DNA from: an uncultured Clostridia bacterium
GTDB lineage: Bacteria; Bacillota; Clostridia; Oscillospirales; Ruminococcaceae
Reading direction: 5' to 3'
NCBI GenBank assembly: GCA_938014915.1
Contig: CALLQQ010000002.1
Span: 1-13,013 of the forward strand
DNA: 13,013 bases
This document shows, piece after piece, positions 6,676 to 13,013 of the stretch. The notes beneath the pieces were generated by a model that made no database searches, was not told where the DNA came from, and saw only the letters and a program-made list of their open reading frames with translations. Positions within the stretch are counted from its first letter, which is position 1. Every line of letters begins with the position of its first letter. The position numbers were made by a program, and so were the translations under genes.

Positions 6676-7668
6676 ATGAATAAAGCGAGTGTTTTTAATA
6701 AGAGAAATGATATGCCGGATTACCTAAGGGATTTTTTATTTTACTTAGAGATTATTAAAGGTAGATCATTTAGAACGGTAGATGCCTATTATATTGATAT
6801 AAGAACATTTCTTAGATTTATAAAAATGCAACGTTCGCTTGTAGATAGCACTATCGAGTTTAAAGATATCGAAATTGCCGATGTTCCTATATCAATCATT
6901 CGGGATATTACTTTAAACGATGTGCATGAATATCTGCATTACGTTAGCAACGAACGAAACAATAGCGCAAAAACACGGGCACGTAAAGCATCTTCGCTTA
7001 GAGTGTTTTTTGATTATCTTAATAAAAAAACTGAGCTACTACCAAACAATCCAGTAACCGAATTAGAATTTCCCACTCCTAAAAAGGCATTGCCAAAATA
7101 CCTTAGCTTAGAGCAAGCAATTGATTTACTAGCGTCAGTCGATGGTCCATATGCTGAGCGAGATTACTGTATATTGACATTGTTCTTGAACTGCGGATTA
7201 CGTTTAAGTGAGCTTGTAGGCATTAACTGCAACGATTTTTCAGATGATACTTTACGTGTAATTGGTAAAGGAAATAAAGAAAGAATTATATATATCAACG
7301 ATGCATGTAAACTTGCCGTTGAAAATTACTTGCCAGAACGGCCCAACATCAAAAGCACGGACGCATTGTTCATTAGCAGAAACGGCAATAGAATCAGTCG
7401 CCGCAGAGTGCAAGAAATTGTAGAGAATGCACTTAAGAAGTGTGGGCTTGGTAACGCGGGCTTTTCTACACATAAGTTGCGACATACAGCAGCAACATTA
7501 ATGTATCAACATGGTGGAGTTGATGTTCGCATTTTGAAGGAGATTCTTGGTCATGAGAACTTGGCAACTACCGAAATATACACTCATGTATCCAATGAAC
7601 AAATGGCAAAAGCAATGACGGATTCGCCACTATCAAAAGTTCATAAAAAAACAAAGAAGAGCAACTAA
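6676..7668 (+). CDS. Tyrosine recombinase, XerC/XerD type
   Basis: A 330-residue site-specific recombinase of the phage-integrase family. The N-terminal SAM-like core-binding domain covers about 14-115, and the catalytic domain about 138-310. Catalytic residues are all visible: R176 (CGLRLSEL), K198 (GKGNKER), H266 and R269 (HKLRH), H293 (LGHENL) and the nucleophile Y302 (IYTHV). Length and motifs match XerC/XerD, which resolve chromosome dimers at dif; the ~20-30 extra residues at the N terminus and the basic tail (KVHKKTKKSN) are slightly longer than usual. XerC and XerD cannot be told apart here, and a mobile-element integrase is less likely because no element is seen around it. The start ATG has AAAGGAG seven bases upstream. 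It is transcribed alone from a consensus promoter and ends inside a terminator stem. Confidence 0.88.
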   Translation: MNKASVFNKRNDMPDYLRDFLFYLEIIKGRSFRTVDAYYIDIRTFLRFIKMQRSLVDSTIEFKDIEIADVPISIIRDITLNDVHEYLHYVSNERNNSAKTRARKASSLRVFFDYLNKKTELLPNNPVTELEFPTPKKALPKYLSLEQAIDLLASVDGPYAERDYCILTLFLNCGLRLSELVGINCNDFSDDTLRVIGKGNKERIIYINDACKLAVENYLPERPNIKSTDALFISRNGNRISRRRVQEIVENALKKCGLGNAGFSTHKLRHTAATLMYQHGGVDVRILKEILGHENLATTEIYTHVSNEQMAKAMTDSPLSKVHKKTKKSN

Positions 7669-7694
7669 AGTTACTTATAACTTTAGTTGCTCTT
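7657..7694. terminator. Bidirectional intrinsic terminator between convergent genes
   Basis: A 17-bp perfect stem, AAGAGCAACTAAAGTTA (7657-7673) with TAACTTTAGTTGCTCTT (7678-7694) and a CTTA loop. On the + strand the tail is short (TTTAAATT). On the - strand the hairpin is followed by CTTTGTTTTTTT, a better U-tract. It serves both the recombinase and the U32 gene. The recombinase stop codon TAA (7666-7668) lies inside the left arm. Confidence 0.9.
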
Positions 7695-7710
7695 TAAATT
7701 GCTCATCTAT

Positions 7711-8946
7711 TTAGTTGGTGCTTCGCTTCCTTATAATAGAATACTTCTCAAATTGGTGATTGGACGGTATTTTCAACTGCATTTCAGCATGGGGCGCACT
7801 GTCGAGCTCATTACCTTCACAGTCTAAAAGCTTGTCAATCCTCATGGTAATAGGTTCTTTCTTGGGTGAAAGCACCTCTACTTCATCACCGACATAGAAT
7901 TTATTGCGTTGAGTTACATAAATATAATCATCGTCGCTAGAATCTACGACACCGACGATATCGTAATCACGAACATAGCCAGAATTTTCATAATATTCGC
8001 TGTTCTTTGTATGACCGAAGAAGAATCCAGTCGAATACTGCCTATGACTAACTTTCTTTGTTTCGTCTATAATCCAACTCGGCAATGGCGCATCTTTATT
8101 AGTCAGAAAATGATCGGTCGCACATCTATAAGCATTCGTAATGGTAGAAACATAATAGAACGACTTCGCTCGTCCCTCAATTTTAAAGCTTGAAACGCCT
8201 GCTTCAACTAATTTGTCGATATGTTCTATCATGCAGAGATCTTTAGCATTTAATATATACGTTCCTCTCTCATCTTCAAAGATGGGGTAGTGCTCATTCG
8301 GCCTTTTCTCCTCAACTAGATGATACCCCCATCGGCATGGTTGGGCGCACTCTCCCCTATTTGCGTCACGGTTTATCATGTAGTTAGAAAGCAGGCATCT
8401 GCCGGAAAACGACACGCACATTGAACCGTGCACAAATACTTCTATATCAAGATCTTTCGGAATGCGGCTCCTAATATTTGCAATTTCCGTCAGGGATAGC
8501 TCTCTTGCTAGTACAACTCTTTTCGCTCCCATATTATAAAGCTCATTGGCGGTAATGTGATTCACAATTCCAGCTTGCGTAGAAATGTGAATTTCCATAT
8601 CTGGAGCGTGTTTTTTAGTTAATGATAAAACTCCAATATCGGAAACAATAGCGGCATCAACTCCGCATGCATATGCATGTTTTATGAAATCGGGGTATTT
8701 TTCTATTTCATCATAGTGCGGTGTAGTATTGCAAGTTAAATATACTTTCACACCACGTGAATGGGCATATTCAGTTGCTTTATTAAGTTCGTCCGCGTTG
8801 AAATTCTTGGGTGTTGCTCGCATACCGAAAATATCGCTACCGAGATATACTGCATCGGCACCAAATTCGACTGCTGCAATTAAGCGTTCAAAATCGCCAG
8901 CGGGTGAAAGAACTTCAGGATAATTTTCATTTAAATTACTGTGCAA
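7711..8946 (-). CDS. trhP: Peptidase U32 family protein, TrhP type (tRNA hydroxylation)
   Basis: A 411-residue U32 family protein. Despite the old name collagenase-like peptidase, members of this subgroup (TrhP, YegQ/YrrO) are needed with prephenate to hydroxylate uridine 34 of tRNAs. It has the N-terminal TIM-barrel-like part (LSPAGDFE at 13-20), the signature region with HGSMCVSFSGRC (173-184) and NRGECAQPCRW (196-206), then LNAKDLC (232-238), SSFKIEGR (252-259) and a beta-rich C-terminal domain. Four cysteines, C177, C184, C200 and C238, have the spacing of the iron-sulfur ligands described for related U32 proteins. The start is TTG, supported by AAGGAG seven bases upstream and by lack of another start after the mltG stop. 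It lies 14 nt after mltG, a pairing also seen in the Bacillus yrr cluster. Confidence 0.88.
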   Translation of the reverse strand: MHSNLNENYPEVLSPAGDFERLIAAVEFGADAVYLGSDIFGMRATPKNFNADELNKATEYAHSRGVKVYLTCNTTPHYDEIEKYPDFIKHAYACGVDAAIVSDIGVLSLTKKHAPDMEIHISTQAGIVNHITANELYNMGAKRVVLARELSLTEIANIRSRIPKDLDIEVFVHGSMCVSFSGRCLLSNYMINRDANRGECAQPCRWGYHLVEEKRPNEHYPIFEDERGTYILNAKDLCMIEHIDKLVEAGVSSFKIEGRAKSFYYVSTITNAYRCATDHFLTNKDAPLPSWIIDETKKVSHRQYSTGFFFGHTKNSEYYENSGYVRDYDIVGVVDSSDDDYIYVTQRNKFYVGDEVEVLSPKKEPITMRIDKLLDCEGNELDSAPHAEMQLKIPSNHQFEKYSIIRKRSTN

Positions 8947-8960
8947 ATTTGTTCTCCTTC

Positions 8961-10256
8961 TTATAAAAGACCAGCAGTTTTGAGATTTTCTTCGTGCTCG
9001 TCATTTGTTTTAGCATAATATATTTCTCTAGTCTTAATATTGTGACAAAAGAAGTAATAATCAGTGTCGGCAGGATCTAACACGGCCTCAATAGCATCTA
9101 TGCCCGGATTGCATATAGGTCCCGGAGGCAACCCGACACCAACATAGGTATCGTACGAATCGAAAACTTTTTGATAAAGATCATAGCTCGACATCTTAAT
9201 ATTGCTTTTTATAACTTCATTGACATATTTCTTTGTTGGATCGGACTGCATTTTAGGGAAGTCCAGACTATTATTAAAGCGATTTAAAAATACTGATGCT
9301 ACCATCCGCATTTGCTCTTTGTTGGCGGATTCGGCCTGAACCATCGAAGCTAAAGTTATCACCTGATTAAGAGAAAGATTCTGCTCCTGCATTTTATCGT
9401 ACATTTCATCAGTAATTTTCTTATCAAATGTAGAATAGAACTTTGTTAGAATATTCTCGATACGCTCATTTTCATAGAAAATATACGTATCCGGGAATAG
9501 GAATCCTTCTTTCTGATAGAATTTCAGCGGATCGTTCGATATCTTATCTTCAAATTTATACGACAAACTGGCTGTGTCGACATAGTCAAGGAATTCATCA
9601 GCATCACAAATTTTATTTTCTTCAAGTTCTTCTGCGATTTGCTTAATATTATATCCCTCAGGAATAGTTATTTGTACTGTGTTTTTAATAGCCTTACTAT
9701 CTTGTAAAATTGATATAATTTCTTCATAAGACATGTTCGGGCTAACCTCAAATACACCGTATTGGTACATACCATCGGCTTTTTGTAAATATGAAATTAG
9801 TCTAAAGAACGATGGATATTTGACCACATCACTTTCTTTGAGGATATTGGCGATATCACGTGTAGAAGAATTTTGCGGAACTTCTATATCAATATGAATC
9901 TCGGATTTTCTAATGCCGAATAAGTCCATTCCAGCGTAGATTATAACTACTGACAATGTTACAGAGGCAGCGATTATTGTTATAGCTAGGACTAAACTAC
10001 CTATGACTTTATTTCTCCTTGATTTCTTGCGCTTCTTTTTCTTCTTTTTTTGTGTGGGCACTTCGTCTATATCCTTAGAAGAAATCTCTATAGTATCACC
10101 ACCAATATCTTCATTGGCAGTGGCATCTCCTATTATAGATTCGTCATCACTGTGTATCTCCTCCCCTGCTTCATTAGGGGAGGAATTACCCTCATATTCG
10201 CTAATAATCATGTCTAGCTCATCGTCAGAGCTGGGGGCATTTTTTTTATTTTCCAT
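8961..10256 (-). CDS. mltG: Endolytic murein transglycosylase MltG
   Basis: Membrane-anchored lytic transglycosylase that cuts nascent glycan strands and sets their length. It is 431 residues long. An acidic cytoplasmic region (1-65) leads to a lysine/arginine cluster (70-83), one membrane helix (about 85-108), a LysM-like subdomain (about 125-210) and the YceG catalytic domain. Catalytic E309 sits in ASMVQAES; EGFLFPDTYIF (250-260), QSDPT (337-341) and GLPPGPICNPGIDAI (375-389) are family hallmarks. The ATG has AGGAGG about eight bases upstream. Its promoter must lie in the AT-rich gap to its right, shared with a small divergent gene. It is followed closely by the U32 gene and probably co-transcribed with it. 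Confidence 0.95.
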   Translation of the reverse strand: MENKKNAPSSDDELDMIISEYEGNSSPNEAGEEIHSDDESIIGDATANEDIGGDTIEISSKDIDEVPTQKKKKKKRKKSRRNKVIGSLVLAITIIAASVTLSVVIIYAGMDLFGIRKSEIHIDIEVPQNSSTRDIANILKESDVVKYPSFFRLISYLQKADGMYQYGVFEVSPNMSYEEIISILQDSKAIKNTVQITIPEGYNIKQIAEELEENKICDADEFLDYVDTASLSYKFEDKISNDPLKFYQKEGFLFPDTYIFYENERIENILTKFYSTFDKKITDEMYDKMQEQNLSLNQVITLASMVQAESANKEQMRMVASVFLNRFNNSLDFPKMQSDPTKKYVNEVIKSNIKMSSYDLYQKVFDSYDTYVGVGLPPGPICNPGIDAIEAVLDPADTDYYFFCHNIKTREIYYAKTNDEHEENLKTAGLL

Positions 10257-10343
10257 AACATTGCCTCCTAAAATCGAATTTTGTCACATTAAGAAATGCA
10301 GATACATAATATATAATAAGTTAAATATAAAGGGGGGTTAAAA
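10257..10343. promoter_or_regulatory. Divergent AT-rich promoter region between mltG and a small ORF
   Basis: This 87-bp gap must hold the 5' signals of two divergent genes. On the + strand TTGTCA (10281-10286) with CATAAT (10305-10310) at 18 bp is a possible sigma-A promoter, and a perfect TATAAT stands at 10312-10317 without a spaced -35. The same stretch fits the sporulation sigma-K pattern: AC (10286-10287), 17 bp, then CATAATATA (10305-10313). The data cannot choose. For mltG on the - strand I see the AGGAGG binding site (10265-10270) but no clear -35/-10 pair. Confidence 0.35.
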
Positions 10344-10457
10344 ATGTGCTGTGAAAATTATAATAGATTCCAAAACGGATGTCAAAACAATGAAAATAAT
10401 TATAGCTTAATTATCATTATCTTCATTCTTATTATATTCTGCAATCTTTTTGATTAA
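10344..10457 (+). CDS. Small hydrophobic membrane peptide (37 aa), unknown function
   Basis: An ATG preceded by AGGGGGG (10331-10337) at six bases opens a 37-codon frame ending in TAA at 10455-10457. The peptide has a polar, cysteine-containing N-terminal half (CC at 2-3, C13, several N and Q) and a hydrophobic C-terminal half (SLIIIIFILIIFCNLF, 21-36) that would form one membrane helix. Such tiny proteins, with an N/C/G-rich head and an LIIIIFILII tail, recall the YjcZ-like sporulation peptides of Firmicutes, but I cannot assign a family with certainty. Strong binding site plus plausible promoter support reality. It is divergent from mltG, and its last 26 bp overlap the 3' end of the cyclo-ligase gene on the other strand. 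Confidence 0.6.
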   Translation: MCCENYNRFQNGCQNNENNYSLIIIIFILIIFCNLFD

Positions 10458-11040
10458 AGTTTTTATCGGCTGGATTATCTGTTACAATCAAATCAACAGG
10501 TATATCGTATTTATCGATAACCAGCCGATCACATATATAATCTGAATAGCATACTCCGATACTTTGTCCATCGTATTCCGATAAAAATCTATCATAGAAT
10601 CCCTTGCCATATCCTAGCCTGTAACCTTTTTTATCAAAGGCTAGTCCCGGCACGATGCAGATTGATTTTTGCATTGATGAAACTAATCTTTCATCATTCG
10701 CAATCGGTTCAAGTAATGAGAATTTAGCTGGATACAATTCATCCCTACTTTTAATTTGATAAAATTTAATTGTAGTAGTATCATAATCGCATATCGGAGC
10801 GGCAACTATTTTACCCTCTTTTAATGCATATTCAATTAATATCAGAGTATCGACTTCAATATCGGTTGATACATATGTTAAGATTGTAGATGCCATTTTA
10901 TACTGCTCAAGCGATATTAATGCTTCAAATATGGACAAGTCCATTGAAGTTTTCCTACTCGGTTTGATTTTCTTTCGGCTATTAATTAGCCGCTTCCTTA
11001 ATAAAGATTTCTCAATCTGAACATCATTGTTTATAGGCAT
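10432..11040 (-). CDS. 5-formyltetrahydrofolate cyclo-ligase (MTHFS)
   Basis: Converts 5-formyl-THF to 5,10-methenyl-THF with ATP, returning the stored folate to one-carbon metabolism; cytoplasmic. The 202-residue length is typical. The N-terminal KSLLRKRL (11-18) corresponds to the K-x3-R nucleotide-binding start, LLEP (109-112) to the folate site, and PGLAFDKKGYRLGYGKGFYDRFL, split as 131-141 and 142-153, to the family signature with the G-rich ATP loop. The ATG overlaps the end of the DJ-1 gene by 10 bp (ATG at 11040-11038, DJ-1 TAA at 11033-11031), so translation is coupled. AAGGA lies about ten bases upstream. No clear terminator follows; the 3' end overlaps a small gene on the opposite strand. 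Equivalent to yqgN/ygfA of other bacteria. Confidence 0.93.
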   Translation of the reverse strand: MPINNDVQIEKSLLRKRLINSRKKIKPSRKTSMDLSIFEALISLEQYKMASTILTYVSTDIEVDTLILIEYALKEGKIVAAPICDYDTTTIKFYQIKSRDELYPAKFSLLEPIANDERLVSSMQKSICIVPGLAFDKKGYRLGYGKGFYDRFLSEYDGQSIGVCYSDYICDRLVIDKYDIPVDLIVTDNPADKNFNQKDCRI

Positions 11041-11573
11041 TGGAGTGAATCCTTGAGTGTTTTAGATCGATCTGCCGATGTTAATAACGACACAAGTTCA
11101 AGTGAAAAATCAATTGCCGCTCCCGGGCCTTTTGCGGTGATAATATTGCCATCAACACAAAGACATTCGTCTGTTACAATAGCGTCCTTTAAAGTAGATT
11201 CAAATCCAGGAAAGCATGTTGCTTTCTTGCCTTTTAGGGGCCCTTTATTCCCGAGGATTGACGGTGCCGCACAGATTGCTGCTACATATTTGCTGTTTTG
11301 AATGCAAAAATCAACCGCCGATTGTACTGCTGGCGATTTTTCAAGGTTCAAAGTGCCGGGCATTCCGCCAGGTAGAACTATCATTTGAGTATCGTCGCCA
11401 AGAACTAATTCATCATCTCGAATGTCGGTGTGGATAGTAATTCCGTGTGCACCTACAATACTCTTTCCACCTATGCCTACTGTTGTAACATCTAGATCAC
11501 AACGACGCAGTAAATCGATTGGCGTTATTGCCTCTATTTCTTCAAATCCCTTTGCTAAAAAAACATATATCAT
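11031..11573 (-). CDS. DJ-1/PfpI family protein
   Basis: A 180-residue DJ-1 superfamily protein of the YajL/ThiJ type. The nucleophile elbow AAICAAPSILG (98-108) places the reactive cysteine at C101, and the conserved acid is E14 in FEEIEA (10-15). PGGMPGTLNL (68-77) forms the oxyanion region and TAKGPGAAIDF (146-156) the C-terminal signature. Members have been proposed as chaperones, glyoxalases or deglycases and stress sensors; the true activity is disputed and cannot be read here. The ATG has AAAGGAGG five bases upstream, the best binding site in this operon. It lies 12 nt after the GNAT gene and overlaps the folate cyclo-ligase gene, a neighbourhood I recall as common in clostridia. Confidence 0.92.
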   Translation of the reverse strand: MIYVFLAKGFEEIEAITPIDLLRRCDLDVTTVGIGGKSIVGAHGITIHTDIRDDELVLGDDTQMIVLPGGMPGTLNLEKSPAVQSAVDFCIQNSKYVAAICAAPSILGNKGPLKGKKATCFPGFESTLKDAIVTDECLCVDGNIITAKGPGAAIDFSLELVSLLTSADRSKTLKDSLQCL

Positions 11574-11585
11574 GATATCCTCCTT

Positions 11586-12431
11586 TTAATCTAGAAGATT
11601 ATTCGTATACCAAATTAAGTTGTTTTTTGGGCGGTTCCTTAGCCATTTCATCATGGCGAATGGCTTAGATTCAGTGTTACCACCTATATTAATATCTGCG
11701 GGAGCTCGATAACTAACTTGTTCATCATTGAAATGCATTACCAGCATCTCGATGATGTTCTTCTCTTCACCGTGTTCGCATATTAATTCATGTATCTTGA
11801 TAGTGCTAGCATCTCTTTTGATAATTGCATATGCATTTCTATTTATATTATAGGTTAGATAACCTGAAATCTCTAATTCTAAAAGCGATAATTCGTCGTA
11901 AAAAGCATTCAATCTTAAGAATGCATATCTACTTTTAAACCTATCCCTTGCACTCATATATTCTTTTATCTCGCACCGCTTTATTACAGTCGTTCTTTGC
12001 GCATTACTAATTTTCCTATATTCTTTTGTAATGCAACTATGATAAAATGCCTTCTCATAGCCATGTCCCAAATAAAAATCAAAGAGCGATAAAGAGCTTG
12101 GCACTAGAGCTAGAGCAGCATAATCTTTTTCAACGGCATAACTTTCACAATAGGTTAGCAGTTGTCCCATGATTCCCCGCCCTCTAAATTCGGGCAATGT
12201 TGCCGCTGCATAAATGTAACCAACTTTGTATTCCTTATCAAGCGATAATTTTGAAGGAAGTACGGATACCATTGCGGCTACTTCCCTATTTATTTCTACT
12301 AGGAATGTGTGGCTTAAATCGTTAGCATAACGAAAATGAAAATCGATAAACTTATCAGAATCACCGAACGATATTCTCCATATATTTTTTATAGAATCTA
12401 AATCCGCTCCGGTCGCTTGCCTAATTATCAT
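11586..12431 (-). CDS. GNAT family N-acetyltransferase
   Basis: A 281-residue protein with an N-terminal GNAT domain (about 1-135): the acetyl-CoA binding motif A is LPEFRGRGIMGQLL (79-92), with RGRGIMG at 83-89, and a typical motif B LFDFYLGHGYEKAFY is at 116-130. The remaining ~145 residues are a second domain that I cannot assign; the overall plan (GNAT plus a further C-terminal domain) recalls Eis-like acetyltransferases, but it is shorter. Substrate unknown: an amine on a small molecule, peptide or protein. The ATG overlaps the stop of the upstream gene in an ATGA, so the two are translationally coupled. Two GNAT-fold proteins in a row suggests a joint function, which is inference. Confidence 0.85.
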   Translation of the reverse strand: MIIRQATGADLDSIKNIWRISFGDSDKFIDFHFRYANDLSHTFLVEINREVAAMVSVLPSKLSLDKEYKVGYIYAAATLPEFRGRGIMGQLLTYCESYAVEKDYAALALVPSSLSLFDFYLGHGYEKAFYHSCITKEYRKISNAQRTTVIKRCEIKEYMSARDRFKSRYAFLRLNAFYDELSLLELEISGYLTYNINRNAYAIIKRDASTIKIHELICEHGEEKNIIEMLVMHFNDEQVSYRAPADINIGGNTESKPFAMMKWLRNRPKNNLIWYTNNLLD

Positions 12432-13013
12432 ATAAATTTCACCCAGTACTTCTCTAGTAGAAATGCTGGCTTGTAGGAAAGCTTTGCCTTGCGGAGCCCC
12501 TCAGAACCTGCATCGTCCTCACGATTAATGTATTTATAATCCTGTGCTGCATATAAAGCGAATTCCTTATTGATAGTCGGGTATGCGCCTTGATAGTCGC
12601 TGAGTGCTTTTTCAATATGGATAAGATAAGTATCTTCATTTAAGGGATCCCCTATTGTGAATGCAACTACTTCATCGTCGACACGTAGTAAGCCACCCTC
12701 CATATTTAAATCAAAATAGTGCTTAAATGCCTGACTGACAGCGCATGCTTCTTCACGCTTGCTTTCATCGTCATAACAATCGTTTTGCTTGCACCATTTC
12801 TTATTCATCTCTATACATTCTTCTATATTTTCTTCTGTTATCGGTTCAAATGACCAGTTGTTTTCAATAAAGCGATTGATGTGATTCCTCTTTGATGAGT
12901 ATTTTTTACCCCTCAATGTTGTTAAATCCGTCATGTTATATACATAGTCATAATCATCTCTATTAGTTCCAACTTCTATTTCATCGCCAAAGAGTTCTTG
13001 TAAAATTTTCAAG
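12428..13013 (-). CDS. DUF2156 / phosphatidylglycerol lysyltransferase C-terminal domain protein (partial)
   Basis: The frame is open to the right edge, so the N-terminal part is missing; the first codon visible in full, TTG at 13012-13010, is probably internal and not a start. The 194 residues shown match the DUF2156 family, the GNAT-like domain also found in lysyl-phosphatidylglycerol synthases: YVYNMTDLTTLRGKKYSSKR (24-43) and NHINRF (44-49), then MNKKWC (69-74) and HIEKA (152-156). Stand-alone family members are about 290-300 residues, so roughly 100 are off the window. Stand-alone members lack the membrane flippase part, so they are not proven lipid modifiers; they may transfer aminoacyl groups from tRNA, but the substrate is unknown. 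The stop overlaps the next gene by four bases (ATGA). Confidence 0.85.
   Translation of the reverse strand, partial: LKILQELFGDEIEVGTNRDDYDYVYNMTDLTTLRGKKYSSKRNHINRFIENNWSFEPITEENIEECIEMNKKWCKQNDCYDDESKREEACAVSQAFKHYFDLNMEGGLLRVDDEVVAFTIGDPLNEDTYLIHIEKALSDYQGAYPTINKEFALYAAQDYKYINREDDAGSEGLRKAKLSYKPAFLLEKYWVKFI

Noticed and set aside
10045..10060. dnaX-like slippery heptamer (A-AAA-AAG in frame) in the lysine run of mltG
   Set aside because: A -1 shift would end after about 11 codons, before the membrane helix. Lysine runs produce such heptamers by chance, and I see no clear stimulatory structure.
1..13013. CRISPR array, tRNA, rRNA, insertion sequence or prophage module
   Set aside because: No spaced direct repeats, no cloverleaf or rRNA-like stretch, no transposase or phage structural genes were seen on either strand. 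The tyrosine recombinase alone does not make a mobile element.

Overview
This AT-rich window looks like chromosomal, mostly core DNA from a low-GC Gram-positive bacterium, most likely a clostridium. The evidence is the gene order phoH-ybeY-dgkA-era-yqzL-recO-mutS2, AGGAGG-type ribosome binding sites, a possible yqfD (sporulation) end at the left edge, the pairing of mltG with a U32 family gene, and DUF2156. All of these are Firmicutes hallmarks. I see no rRNA, tRNA, insertion sequence, CRISPR array or phage module. Species cannot be fixed from the sequence.

Left half, + strand (1-7668). The last 41 codons of an upstream gene (possibly yqfD) are followed by an extended -10 promoter and an ~85-nt leader that can fold into two hairpins with complementary loops. 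Then come phoH, ybeY, dgkA and era, packed with overlaps or a 5-nt gap: RNA and ribosome maturation plus undecaprenol/lipid phosphorylation. A 91-bp gap with an inverted repeat covering a ribosome binding site leads to a small yqzL-type gene that overlaps recO out of frame. mutS2 follows and the unit closes with a strong intrinsic terminator. A consensus promoter (TTGACA-17-TATAAT) abuts that terminator and drives a XerC/XerD-type tyrosine recombinase through a leader holding a perfect 13-bp hairpin.

Right half, - strand (13013-7711). Two GNAT-fold genes (a truncated DUF2156 gene and a GNAT acetyltransferase), a DJ-1/PfpI gene and 5-formyltetrahydrofolate cyclo-ligase form a tight operon with overlaps or a 12-nt gap. 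After a 175-bp gap come mltG (septal/cell-wall glycan cleavage) and a U32 protein of the TrhP type (tRNA wobble uridine hydroxylation) that starts with TTG. The two halves converge on a bidirectional terminator at 7657-7694. On the + strand, divergent from mltG and convergent with the cyclo-ligase, lies a 37-codon ORF for a tiny membrane peptide with its own strong ribosome binding site.

No clearly new defence or mobile system is visible. The most interesting signals are non-coding or very small: the phoH leader RNA, the yqzL ribosome-binding-site inverted repeat, the hairpin leader of the recombinase, and the 37-aa membrane peptide.
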